Assembly (NCBI GenBank): GCA_013397455.1
Contig: VYZB01000215.1
Span: 233,577-297,576 of the forward strand
Source of the DNA: Crotophaga sulcirostris
Lineage: Eukaryota; Chordata; Aves; Cuculiformes; Crotophagidae
Length of the DNA: 64,000 bases
Direction: 5' to 3'
A program made the translations under genes and the position numbers. This document shows positions 15,001 through 27,357 of the stretch, piece after piece (within the stretch, counting starts at the first letter, position 1; each line of letters starts with the position of its first letter). A model generated the notes under the pieces. It had not been told where the DNA came from. It saw only the letters and a list, made by a program, of their open reading frames with translations, and did no database searches.

Positions 15001-16415
15001 GGAAAGGAAGTATAGATTGTAGTTAAATCTAAAAAAAAAAATAAGTATTATAAGCAATTAGATTAAGTCAAACATTTTCCTCCCTAAGATGAGTTTTAGT
15101 AATATTTTTTTCCAGATCACTTGTTATTTCATAATCTCAGAAGTCAGAACACTCCTTATTTAGACATAGATCTGGTTTTAATTAAAATAATTAAAACTGG
15201 TGTTGTATGTATTCAATTTTTTTAATTCTTGGTAAAGTTTAGAGAAAATAAAAAATGCTCATAGGAAATTTCAATTCCTTTTTTAGTCTTCTTACAGTCA
15301 ATATTTCATACTGGCTGTTTAGATAATACAAATTGTCTTCTCCAGTTCAAGCAAGAGATTTTCTACGCCTACACAAATTTCTGTTACATATGACACAGTC
15401 CCATGTTGTTGTATCTTTGATTGGTTTACTACCTTGTTTTTAGGGCACTGACTGATAATACTTGAGCTATATGAGCTTTATTTGTATATATTGATCCCAT
15501 TGCTATTTTTAAAAAGGTATCTATTAATCTTAGAAGGGAATGAATTCACTTTTCTAGTCTGCCCAACTGGACTGTTCTTTCTGATGCTGAATTTCCAGCA
15601 GAGCAAGATTTTCTGAAGGATATAGGTTTCATAAGCAACACAGGCGGTTTTGCTAAGATTTAAGAAAATTTTTGAGCCGTCTGAAGTGTTACATAGTGTA
15701 TGATGAACATTCAGAGAGAGGAGTAACTCCACTCTATCTGGACTTGATATAAACATCATAAAAAGGCAGGCAAGCTTTTAATTGGAAAATATATGAAAAT
15801 CTGAATTATTTTTCTCTTAAATATTGATGATGAAAATAAACTGAAATTTACTGTTATTAGCACTAAAAAAAATTGAAATGGTTGATTGGCTGTTCTTCAC
15901 TGATAAAAAGATATTTTTTTTCCAGTTCTCATCAACCCACATATAATTGTTGAATGTAATGAAAGTGACTACACTCAAATAAAAGTTCCATCTCTGAATC
16001 ACTTTTTTGCGTCACTTCTACGACTTGGAAAGAGACCACAAACAAACTGGATATACATGATTTAACTATACAAAGAAATTATTTATTGGCTAATGAACAC
16101 AACTGACAGCTTGGGCTAATAAGTTAGTGTAATATTAATACACTTTCAACCCCTGATGGATAAGCTTTGATTGTTCAGGCAGTCCTCAATCAAGTAAGGA
16201 TGAGCCAGAACCTCTTTAAGCCAGACAAGTCCTCAAGGTTGCTGTGTTGCCATCTTCTATTGTCCCAGATTTCATTCTTAGGGTTTGGACGCTTTTATGA
16301 TACTATTCCTCTTAAATATTTGAAGAACTAACTATTCTGGTCTCAACATTTACTGTTCTGTCTCTCATTTTTCTACTCTTGAATGCCTTTACCTCACAGA
16401 CTTACTCACACTTTA
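12060..16415. other. Intergenic, no gene seen
   Basis: Only short open frames occur, the longest 93 codons at 15478-15759 on the minus strand, without recognisable features. A C7 run at 13147-13153 and a small duplication at 14534 are the only structures noted. Confidence 0.65.
14534..14563. repeat. Tandem duplication with 16-base period
   Basis: ATATATTATAAAGT occurs at 14534-14547 and again at 14550-14563. This is a short local duplication. Confidence 0.85.
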
Positions 16416-16680
16416 GCGACAGTGAAAGACCAGGGTGAAGAACTTGAGGCCGAGCACAGAGAGGGTTGGTGGCTCTCTGAGGGGCAGGATAGGGCCTGGC
16501 AATCAGGGCCTGTCCCACTGCCCTAACCCAGAGCAGGGCAGCCAGCAGGGGTGCCAGGACAGCCTCAGCCCTGAGCACTGGCCATCTCCCCGGGGATGGG
16601 TCTAGGTCAAACCAGGCCATGGGCCTGCAGATTGGAATCAAGACTAGGCCAGGTGAGAGCAGCTTTTGATCATAGATAGC
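16416..16680. other. GC-rich block of unknown origin
   Basis: About 265 bases are visibly richer in G and C than the AT-rich surroundings, with runs such as CAGAGCAGGGCAGCCAGCAG. A 79-codon open frame on the minus strand covers most of it. The product is rich in Ala, Leu, Pro and Arg and I do not recognise it. CpG dinucleotides are few, so it does not look like a CpG island. A fragment of an unrecognised mobile element or a retrocopied exon are both possible. Confidence 0.5.
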
Positions 16681-17804
16681 TGATCACCTGGGCTGTAGAT
16701 CAAAGATTATTGAAATTAATTTGGAATTTTTTAAATGATGAGAAATCTCAATTCAGTAAGTAAAACATCTAGACAACGGTGTTTTATATCTTCTGTTTAC
16801 CTTTAATTACAAAAGCCCCACATATCCAGAAAACTTCTGTAAGGCTAAGACAAAAGATAAATTCCTTGCAGTTTCAATCTGTACGTTTCATATGTTTCAA
16901 AAATAGGTTTTGCCTTTGCTTTCCTTGCCTGTGTCTTCACTTTTGAAACCTCTTCATTACACGTTTGAAATTCCTTCTGCCATTAACACTACACCAACTT
17001 TTTCTACCATTATCCATTTCAAAAAGTATGTTACAAAATCACTGAAGATTGAAATTTCCAAACGATTTCAACTAACTACTGAAGAACACCTGCTTGTTTC
17101 CCTGAGAGGAAGATTTCTAGCTAAAATAAGAGAAATGCAGTGTAATATTTAGAAAATAGTTATTTACAATGCATTGACAAACAAATATATAAAATACAAT
17201 GTTCTGATGAACTACAATGACTGTATCTGCGACATCCTATTTGAAATGTTACATATGGTAGCAACCATTGTTAAATTATCCATAACTAATTGGCATTGTA
17301 ATTGTCTTTAATCTGAAACAGACAATTAAACATGTTCTAGACTGTTAACTAGTTCATATTTTAGGTATTCAGCTAATTAGACATTTCCTGAAGTATTCAT
17401 TTTGCATGTGAATAACTTGCACACTAAAATCATATCATAATGGAATGTTTTCAGTTTTTGTGATCACTTAATGCTACGTAAAATTTCCCCCAAAAAAGGA
17501 AGTAGCAATACCTTATTCATATATACTAATTAAATCAAATTGTCACCATAAATATAGACAAAAGATAAAAAAAAAATGATAACATTTTCTGCTGTGAATA
17601 GTCTTAAATGTAATTGGATTTCCTCTGGTTTCATTTTACATCAGTGTCTTTCTTCAGACTTCAAAAGACTTGACAGGATATTTTTTGGAACAAAGAATTT
17701 TGTTTTGTTATAAAATAGTATCAGGACTTTAAGTACAATGAGTATATAAAAATACTAAAAACGCGATTTGAACACTAGTACTTGTGGTAGTCTCTAGGGG
17801 CCTG

Positions 17805-17844
17805 CCTTCCTTCCTTCCTTCCCCTTCCATTTTTTTTTTTTTTT
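17805..17844. repeat. (CCTT)n plus T15 pyrimidine tract
   Basis: About four CCTT units and a CCCCTTCC stretch run into 15 T. A three-copy tandem of a 9-base unit (GTTATGCAA-like) follows at 17873-17899. Confidence 0.9.
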
Positions 17845-17872
17845 AATATTTTCATTGTAAGATGTAGGTAGT

Positions 17873-17899
17873 GTTATGCAAGTTATGCAAGCTATGCAA
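17873..17899. repeat. Three tandem copies of a 9-base unit
   Basis: GTTATGCAA occurs twice and then once as GCTATGCAA. This is a small local expansion with no other visible role. Confidence 0.9.
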
Positions 17900-19228
17900 G
17901 GATTTAGGACTGAAATCATGTTGAAAATGTATATGCATTTTTGTGAGAGAACAATCATGTAAAATCTGGCCAAGGCTCAGTGAAACAACAGGTCTTCCAT
18001 TGTCTTGAATCTCCATAAGTGACAAAGTTTTGACCTTCAGGATCAGAAGTGGTGTGGGGCAGCCTACTCACTGGGGTGGGCAGCATGAGAAAGAGAGAAT
18101 GCCTTGACACTGTATAAGCACTCTTCAGCAATAAATAAAACATCCCTGTATTACCAGCTCTTTTCACATCACTAATCCAAACATAGGACCGTACAAGATA
18201 CTAGGAAGAAAATTACCCCAACCCAGTCAAAACTAGTCCATAACTTAACCATATAATATTTTTGCATCCCTTTTGGGATTACCTCTAAGATTCTGCGTAC
18301 ATAATTTTCAGTGGTCAAGAAATTTAGGAGTCCAAATTCCACTGATGTGTGTTACATTGATTTTTCTGTTGCCATAGCAAATTACAGTCAGAATATAAAA
18401 CTGAGTAAAGATTGCTTCTTGGCAGGTAGACAGTGAGAATATTATTCATGAGGTTTCTCACTACGTATTTTCACATGCAGATGCCATTTCTTGTAAGGTC
18501 CATTTGCTAAGGAATCGTGACTGGATCAGTTTGCCTCCATTAACTACTGCTGCTCATTTTTCACTGGATTTGACTAGCCAGTCTCTCCTTCACTTGCTAC
18601 TGTGTTGTCATCCCTAAGCAACTTATGAATTGAACCACTTTATATGGACCATTTGCTAGGCAGTTTGGCTGATGATTAGATTTCCTCAGCTTTTGCAGAT
18701 AAATGTGTTGATAGCTTTCTTTCCTGATGAGACACATTGCAACAAGATAAATTCTCATGCCTTATTATAGGGCATCTTTGTGGACACTGCACTCTTCAGG
18801 GATTTATGTTCAGCGTAAAAGGTTAACTAATTTACTCTTACTTTCACTTTCTCCTTTTCTGGTTGATTTAGATAGAAACAAAAAGAAAACAGTCTTCTCT
18901 GGAAGTGCCAGTAGCTCAAACATCCCCAAGCCAGTGAGTTTCTTCTCACCAATACATAAAGATCATCACCACTGTGACCCCAACTGTTGTACCCAGGGCT
19001 GGTTTTATTCTTTTAACACAAGAGTAGTAAACTTTGAGCATACATTTGCATTTATATCTTGTAGACAAATGTCCCTTCTCAGTACTACAGTTTAACCCTT
19101 GATTTTCTTATTGCTGTCAATTGTGTATTAAGTTTTACAATTGAAAACTTTTCTTGTCAGCATCACTGATGATATTGGCTTCAAACTGCACTACATCAGC
19201 AATTCCACTGCTACAGGACACTGGAGCA

Positions 19229-19275
19229 TACACACACACCCCCACATCCCCTCACACACCCACTCCCACACCCAA
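19229..19275. repeat. CA/CCCA-rich simple repeat
   Basis: An imperfect run of CA and CCCACA units about 47 bases long lies 200 bases before the GAAA tract. Confidence 0.85.
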
Positions 19276-19468
19276 AATATAATCAGTCTTAACTGCAATT
19301 CCAAAAGCCCCACACAGTCTACTTTCTGATGTGACGCAGTGCTGTCATGGTAACTGGGGACAGATCAGCACAGGTACCAGATGGACCTTTCTAGATACCT
19401 ACCATACTCAAGCATTGAGATTTCTGCCCATCTCTGTTACAGACTTCAGTGGTATCAGAAATGGATGT

Positions 19469-19476
19469 GAAAGAAA

Positions 19477-19512
<36 letters not shown>

Positions 19513-19513
19513 C

Positions 19514-19561
<48 letters not shown>

Positions 19562-19570
19562 AAAAGAAAA
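19469..19570. repeat. (GAAA)n microsatellite
   Basis: This is a purine tract of 102 bases made mainly of GAAA units and interrupted by one C at 19513. The open reading frame running through it, rich in Lys, Glu and Arg, is an artefact of the repeat. Confidence 0.98.
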
Positions 19571-22500
19571 TCTCTTCTGAAGAGGAGCAGAAGGTGATGT
19601 AATCCAAGGATTTTATTGCAATATTCTATCCAGATACAAGTTCATTTTTCACATATAATGCTTATATACAAGCAAAATAGGTGACAAATCAAAATGAGAG
19701 ATGGTGAATTATCATGCCTGTGTTCTCTCACAGCTTTGCTCATTTCCACTTCATAAGAGCTTTACCAAAAACTGTTGCACCTTCAAACTATAGCAAACCT
19801 ATGAAATTTAGGAAGGAAACACAAATGGAAAATGACATATCTTTCTTGAATGATTCATAACTAGTGAGAAAATTTATTCCTCTTAATTGGCGCCGAAATA
19901 CTTAAATCTTCAGCATAGTGAGCACAATCAAGTACAATTTTTAACAAATTATGAGATAGTGCAAAACTGCTAAGGTCTTACATGTTGCCTTCTGAGCATT
20001 CAATTTATTTAAAACCTTAAAAATTAAGGACACAAATGTTGCAAGACATATCCTTATCTTTTTGTTGCACTACTGAAAATGGATTAAGCTTATTTTACAT
20101 TCTAGTTTTAAACTTCAAGATCAAGAAGATTAATATCTAGTGTAGACAGTGAAAAATTATGAATTTTTGATATGCTTATTGTATAAACAGGGACATTAAC
20201 TCTAAAATTGTCAAAGATTTAATCTGCTACCCATTACGCAACATCTTCCATAGATTATTGTATTTGTAAACATTTTCAATACATTTTTAAATTGTGATCA
20301 ACTTGTTCTGATGCATTAAAAGAATTGTTTCATAGAAACAAATCATGTGGAAAGAGATATTTGAGAGGAAATTTGCCGTAAAAAAGGGAATAGTAAGCAG
20401 ATTAGTAAGATGTTAACTTGGACAAATAGGATTTTTAAATTATCTTTCATTAAGTACAATTTTTTATCAAGAAATGCAATATTATATCTTCTAGGAATAT
20501 TTTTTGCAGTAAACATATACATGCATCCAGTTCCTTTATCCTGTAAGAATCAAAAGGATTTGTATAACATTACAATTGTGAAGCACATGTTTTACTCAGT
20601 CCAGTAGTCAATTTCACCAATTTTAGTAAAAATGCAGAAGACTGAAAAAACAAAAGCAAGGGAATTTCTTTCTGTCTCACACAATGGGCAAATTCAAAGA
20701 CGCTATTATTTTCAGCATTTGAAGATGCTACTCCTTCTCTAGTTGAGGATATCACTTAATAGATCCTGTTCCATTCCTCAATAGGCAGTATTGGCATGTT
20801 TTGGCAGAAGAGTGTCTGCAGTATTTTACTGTCAATTCTGAGGGCAAAGGAATTTCTTAGTTCCTAAAATACTAGTCAGGAGGGTTCCATACTAATGCAT
20901 AGTCATCAAGCAGTGTAAACTGACAAAAGAAATATTGATCTTTTTTTTTTCTTTCTTACTGACACTATAGCTGTAGCTGTAACCCAACCCTTCAAATTAA
21001 GACTCCTTTTTAGTGAAGAGGTAAATATTTTAAATAAGAATGATTCTGCTGTCCAGATGAGCAGAGAGAATTGATTACTTCTGTGCTTAAGTTGATTTAG
21101 CTTCATTCAGTTAGAAAATTAAGGGCATTCAGAATGAAAATGGGTGATGGCATCAGCGTTCACCTTGGTTAAAAATTCTCCAAAGTCACCTAGAGAGATG
21201 ACTAGCGCAAATTGTTTTAAGCCACAAGATAGCATCTGCACCATAGGTTTAATTTGGTGTTTTGCTCAGGTAGGTTTGTTGGTTTTGTTCGGGCTCTTGA
21301 CCAGTTCTCTGTTTATGGAGCCTAGTCTCCTCTAGTCCTTATGCTAAGACACAACATGTGGTGATATGCAAGTGAAATACAAGCCACGTGCCATTCTTAC
21401 TAGCTGTGTAAACCAGTATGTTGTCATCCCAGGCAGCCAGTAAAAATTCAGCCTGTGTTCCAGAATTTGCCACTTTCTTATCAGTTGTTGAGCAAAAGTT
21501 CTTTTTATGTCATTTATTGCCAATTAATTGTCAATACTTCTTACTTTCATTCTTGTTCAAGATGAATATTTATTGCAGTTCAGTTGCTCTGATTTTTTTT
21601 TTCCTTGGGGTTTGTTTGTTTTTTTCAGTTATTTCAACTTGAACTGGTTTGTCATTAAGCCAGTATTTCTTTTCTGACTTCATTTCCCATGAGACATAAT
21701 TATAAAAGTTTGCCATATTTTTCCATTACTTTTTTTGACTAATATGTATTCATTCAGTTTTTTGTTGCCCTTTTGTGTGGCAGTAGTAAAGGTTGACAAA
21801 ACAAGAAGAATATTGTATGTCAAGGAGTGTGCAACGCATTTTTCCCTTTAGTATAACAGTAAGTATTGTTTTTATCTGGATGTTTTTGCAAAAGTTTTTG
21901 GATACATAGAACACATATTTGAGACTTCCATGTGTTTTTTGCCTCACTGATCATTTTGGGATGTTACGTGTTTCTTTTATTCCCACATCTCAGGCCAATA
22001 CTGTCATGGAAAGCAGAGGTCCTGTGGCAGGAAGGCTGTGTCATTTACCAAGGATACAGGTTTTAGGTATTCAACAATGCTCAGCCTATGAAGGAAGTGA
22101 GTAAAGCTAAGGATCCTACTTTCTGAATGAATATTTTAAGCACTAAACTGCAAGTTGCTTGTGGAAGATGTTGATTCCTGTGTTTCCATGACTGCATTAG
22201 ATTTTTACACCAAGATGACCCCATAGAAAATGAAGATATACTGCAAAAAGCTCTACGCTCTCTAGGGAAGAATCATGTTTATATGTGTACTGGTTTCAAC
22301 TTTGACCAGAAGGCGTTATGTGGCCTCACTTCCTTCTAATTGTGTATTAGCACATGAAAAAATGTTATCTTATTATTGAAATATATCACTTTAAAATTCA
22401 TAGTACAAAATTTAAGGGAAACCAAATGAATAAATAAAAAAAATCATCATTTTTATCTGTAGATACAAAAAAATCCTAGAGAAATACATGAAAATCTTAA

Positions 22501-25500
22501 CAGTTTTAAAATTAATATAATGATTTCATCTCACACTCGTGCAAAAGAAGCACTTTTTTTAGACTATAATCATAAATATTTAGCTGTGAAAGTTTAGACA
22601 TATTGTGCATTTTTAAACATTTTCCTTTTTTACCTTTGTAAGTAGGCATTTGTATAAAACACCATTTTGAAAATGAGCAACTACATGATGATTTTCCTAT
22701 TGATAAATTTCAACAGGATCAAGTTAAAGCAACTAACAAAGATTCTTATCTAAAATACACCAAGAAGGTTCACTTAGTAATAGACTATTCCAAGATAACA
22801 AAAATGAAATTGAGTTCAGTATGTGAACAGAGGTCGAGGCTGCTCTTCGTTTCTTTGGTAATTATCAGGAAAGTTGCAGCTGCAGAAGAAGAAAAATCAG
22901 TGACTTATTAGTCAATACTGATTGACAGGCCTTTTTTGACCTAACCAGATGAAGTGGACACTAACAAAATCTTTATATTTTTGCAACAGGAAATAGTTTA
23001 TCTTTATAGGTTTGGCAGGAATACAACTTGGTATTTGACCAGAGTAAAGTAGCTCAGGTCAAAACAGTTGTTAAAAAGGCAGCTATTATGGCTGAAAGAG
23101 TGGAGGGAAGTACTATTACTAAGAAATAGAATAAAGATGGTGGAATAACACTTGAACAGATGTTGAAAGGCAACAATCAAAACTAAGGAAAAAGAAAAGA
23201 AATAGATATTCTGTACAACCAAATGATGATATGAGTACATTACCATGAAACCAGATAGCAGAATGCAAATGACAACTGCCAAAAATCATTCTTCAGATAT
23301 ATCCCCAAAGTGAACAAACTTCTGAAAACTACCTAAAGGGATAGAAAAGGAAATGTTTATGTATGAATAGATAGTGCCTTGTCTTTCATCTTGAGTTCAA
23401 CCTACTAAGGACAGTAATTTATTATGTACTTAGAGCAGGAAGGCTTACTTTGACAACATCTATAAATGATAGTGTTGCCTACCCACTAACAATTCACAGC
23501 TTTCTGTGAAGTCTCAGAGGATGAAGTATTGAAAACACAAATTCTTTCATAGCCTTTGTACTCCAATCATAGCAGGGAGTGCCCTGGTCTATTAACAATA
23601 ACTCTCATCTAGAACTCAAATATTTTTTTGCTTGACATCCCAAAGTGACCAGTCTTTTAGACTTGATCAGAAAAATAAAGGAAAACAAATATCATTGTTT
23701 ACTTCCTCCTGCTAACATGCAAAAAATGTAAACTTATATTTTCTTATCAAATGTAGTAAGAAGGACCTGTCTTTGGTCCTTGTGTAAATTCAGAAGATTC
23801 CTGTTGTGGGGAGGTTCAGAAACCCATTTACCACCTAAAAGAGTTAACAGACAGGCTAGGTATGAGCCTTTTATCTTTTCAAGTCTGCAACTATCTAGTA
23901 AAAAAATGCAATACTTATTCTTTATGACCGAGGTAGCACAGCAGGGTAAGGAGGGAGAAAACCTTGTGGAAAGTCTGACACTATATCTTATGGGTGGTTG
24001 AGATATTTAACTGAGTAAAGAGAACCTAAGGTTTGATTTTCTGCTCCTAAGAAATTAGCTTTTGACTTAGTAGTAACTGACTCAAGAACAGAAGTTGTCA
24101 AGTAAGATGACTTTAAAGATGCTGAAGTTTGATATGATGACAGCAGGAAAACAGAGGAGTCCTACATTTAGAGGAGAAGGAGGAGGAGAACTGCACACAT
24201 TCCTAAAGAGAAAATATTCTGAAAATATAGTGGTCGTAGAAGAAACCCTCTGATCTTGAACTAATACTGTTATTATCAATTTCAGGAATAATGAACGCAT
24301 TCTTGCACTGGTAGTACAAGGAGCATTAATAGTAAAGGTTATATGGAAGACATATTCTTGCAAAATTTAAGTTACTTTTTAATGCTGAATTGCTTGCGAA
24401 TGTGCTTATGGAAGTGTGGATCATCTCTTTACACTTTTACAAATATTTACTTGCCTTTATCCAGTAGCTATCTTCTAATTATTCATAAATTCTAATGTCT
24501 TACAAAGTGTTCCCTGGACATGCAGACACACTTCAGTGGTAACTGGTTACACACAACAAGAGTTTTGAGGCCAGATACTTTGGCTTATTTTCATGTCAAA
24601 CATTGACACCTGCCTTCTTTTCAGTCAAGGAAATGAACTGGTTTTCCTCTGGCAGTATCCTATTTGAGTAAAGTTAGTATGTTTAAAAAGAAAGCAATGG
24701 AAGATGAAGGGAACTAATTTCAATTTAAAAGTTCTTTTTCTGTGGCATTGCTGATACTGCATTCTCTTTACTGCATTTCAGTTGCCCTAGTCCAAGCTTT
24801 TTATGCCACTAATCTCTGTGCTAACATATGATGCTTATGAGTAAGCCCTGAAGGAAAGTGCAGTGCTACATGCAGCCCAAATAGGCCCCTAGCACCAAAA
24901 GTAAATTAGAGTTGTGATAAGTAAAGATCATATATCCTTTTCTTATATGCAGGAAATATATCCCAAAAGAGAGAAAATACCTTTACTCATTTTCCTGCGA
25001 TTTGAAAACATTCAGGGTTCCAGCTTTGAGCAGCTGTTAAAAAATTGCAGCTAGAAGTCCAAAAGCCCTACGTAAACAACCCTTACATAGAGTAACTGCA
25101 AATAACGTGCCTGGTAAATCTGATTTTGCCCAAACACATCAGGTTGACTGCCACATGTGTCTGAACCTGTCAGCCTTGGTATGTACTGCAGCATCCAAAA
25201 TATTTCTGTTTAGGAAATAATACAAAATGAGAGACACATTCTGATATGTCAAAATATCCAATATATTGACATGTCAAATATCAACATCCCTTTTAAAGAG
25301 CCATTTTTACAGTGATATATAAAATAGTAAGCATCCATTTAAACTAATATGTTGTGGTTAGGCCTGAGTTCCTCTCACTTAGCTGTAGTTGTGTGAAAAT
25401 TAGCAATCTAGTCTGGGTTAGTAGCGCTATATAAAAAACCTGTGTATAGGCACTTTCAGCAGGCACTTCATTCTACCTTTCTCTGACACATCTTCTGGTG

Positions 25501-26831
25501 GAACAAATTATTCTCTGTCTCATCACTGATTTTTAGGAAGTGTGAAGAAACAAGTTTAGACTAGATACCTAATTTTCAGCAGAATAAAATTAGGTTAATT
25601 GAATCTGGGCTTTAGGGTCTAATAAAAGATTAGATTGTATGTTGGACAAAATATAAACATATGTGGGATGGTATGCAGCATACAAATCTATTCAATCTCA
25701 TGTGTTTTCTTATTAGTCTAAAACACAGTAGTCAAGCCCAGCTGATTTTTAGTGGTGAAGAGACTCAAAAATGTCTTTACTTGTTAGAACACTACTGTTG
25801 TGACTTCTGTGCTGAAATTTCATCCCATCTGACCTTTACAAGCACATTTGACATTCTCATACCTATATCAGTATTTTGACTGCTGAAAACAACAAAAGTG
25901 CCTCACATTCCAATATATCTACATTCTCAGAAATAACTGAGGACCTTAGAGAATTTATTGATATAAAGAATAACTTAGAAACAAAAATAATTCTTAGTAT
26001 TTTATGCATTTTTCTCCAAAATATGTTTTAGGTGTACTGAAGTTTATCTTTGCTCAATAGTTATTTCCCATAGTTCATTATGCTGAACAGATTTCTCCAG
26101 TTTAAGGTATTCTGTGACAGATCTAGGGGTACAAGGTGGGTGGGAAGCACCGTTCCACACAGAGAAAATGTCTTCTATTTAATTTTATTAACATCAATTA
26201 TTTCTAAATGAGCGTGGTATCAGTCACTTCCTTAAAGCTTGTGAAAAGGTCCCAGATGGCTTTCTTTTGTGGGGAGCGAGGGGGAGAAATCAGCAGTATT
26301 CACCAGGTCAAACAGCTAGTTTTACTTTCTTGTCGGTACCAATAGCAGTGAAAATCAATGGATGATGTGAGTCACAGAATCAAAAGACCCTTACAATTGG
26401 CTCATAAATATTTATATAACCACACTGAATTGCTCTAACCACTGTCACAGTCTGAAAAGATACTATTTCTAATTTGAAATATCAGTTATAAGTAAATATA
26501 TATACACATACATATATGTGTGAATTTTCCTTCAGCTACAGCATAGGAAGTGCAGTATGCAACAGCAATTAGCACAATCAGACTCCCCATCCTATATCTG
26601 TCGCCGAACTAATAAATATGAGAGTTGAACTGGTCACGAGGACATATATTTTGGGCAGATTTTTTTTCAAAACTATACATATCCCATAAAACTCTAGAAC
26701 CTCCTTTAGGAGGTGCTGGGTTGCATGTCAATTAACTGTAGGCATCTATTGGAAGCAACGTAAGCCTATAGATACATCGAGGGGAAGATGCAGCCTTCCA
26801 GCCCTGCTCTCTGCACTGACATCAGATGTAC
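19571..26831. other. Intergenic, no gene seen
   Basis: Over 7 kb of AT-rich sequence with short random open frames on both strands. No mobile element was recognised. Around 26495-26521 there is a short AT/CA repeat. Around 26600 a short stretch faintly resembles an LTR end but is unsupported. Confidence 0.65.
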
Positions 26832-27357
26832 CACAGAATCTTAAACTCACAGACAAATTGAGACTGGAAAGCACCTCTTGAAGTCATGTAGTCCAAACTA
26901 CTGCTCAGAACAGAGAGAGCCGTCCTGCCTAGGACAGTGTCTAGTCCAGTTTTCAATATTCAATGACAGAGGCTCCACAGACTCATTAGGGAACCTCTTC
27001 AAACACCAATTTATGCTCATTGTCTGTTGTCCTGAATTACTGTATAGCATTGATAAGACTGTATCTCTGTCTTCTTTGCTTCTCATCGGATATTTATACA
27101 CACTGATAAGGTCCCCTCAAACTCTTTTTCCTTCAGGCTAAACATTCCTGTATCTCTCAGCATCTCTTTGTATAACAGATGCTCCAGTCCCTTCATAATT
27201 TTTGTGGATCTTAGCTGGACTTTGAAAAGTCTATGTCTATCTTATAGTGTGGAACTAAGAACTGGTCCCATCACTCCAGATTTTTTTCAGTACTGCTGAG
27301 ATGAAGGATTATCTTCCTCAAATTGCTGGTGATATTTTTGCTAATGCAGCCCAGCAC
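26832..27357 (-). mobile_element. Old CR1 LINE fragment, reverse orientation
   Basis: This matches CR1 read on the minus strand: the 3' tail at 26832-26890, then ORF2 segments up to about 27357. GATGCTCCAGTCCCTTCAT and GCTAATGCAGCCCAGCA are typical reverse-complement CR1 landmarks. Open frames on both strands here are remnants or shadows and carry no function. Substitutions and gaps indicate age. Confidence 0.8.

Larger units (their letters stand above)
16681..19228. other. Intergenic, no gene seen
   Basis: AT-rich DNA with simple repeats near 17.8 kb. The 112-codon frame at 18757-19095 shows no domain or coding-like bias that I can support. Confidence 0.65.

Noticed and set aside
18757..19095. 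Plus-strand 112-codon frame
   Set aside because: No family resemblance, no Kozak-like or splice context and no homology that I recognise.
19331..19597. Open frame rich in Lys, Glu and Arg
   Set aside because: Its charged half is just the GAAA microsatellite translated.
19888..19900. TTGGCGCCGAA, resembling the start of a retroviral primer-binding site
   Set aside because: Only about nine bases match and there is no LTR or retroviral sequence beside it.
26590..26650. Short stretch around GTCGCCGAACTAATAAATAT resembling an LTR end
   Set aside because: Too short, with no second LTR, no flanking duplication and no family that I can name.
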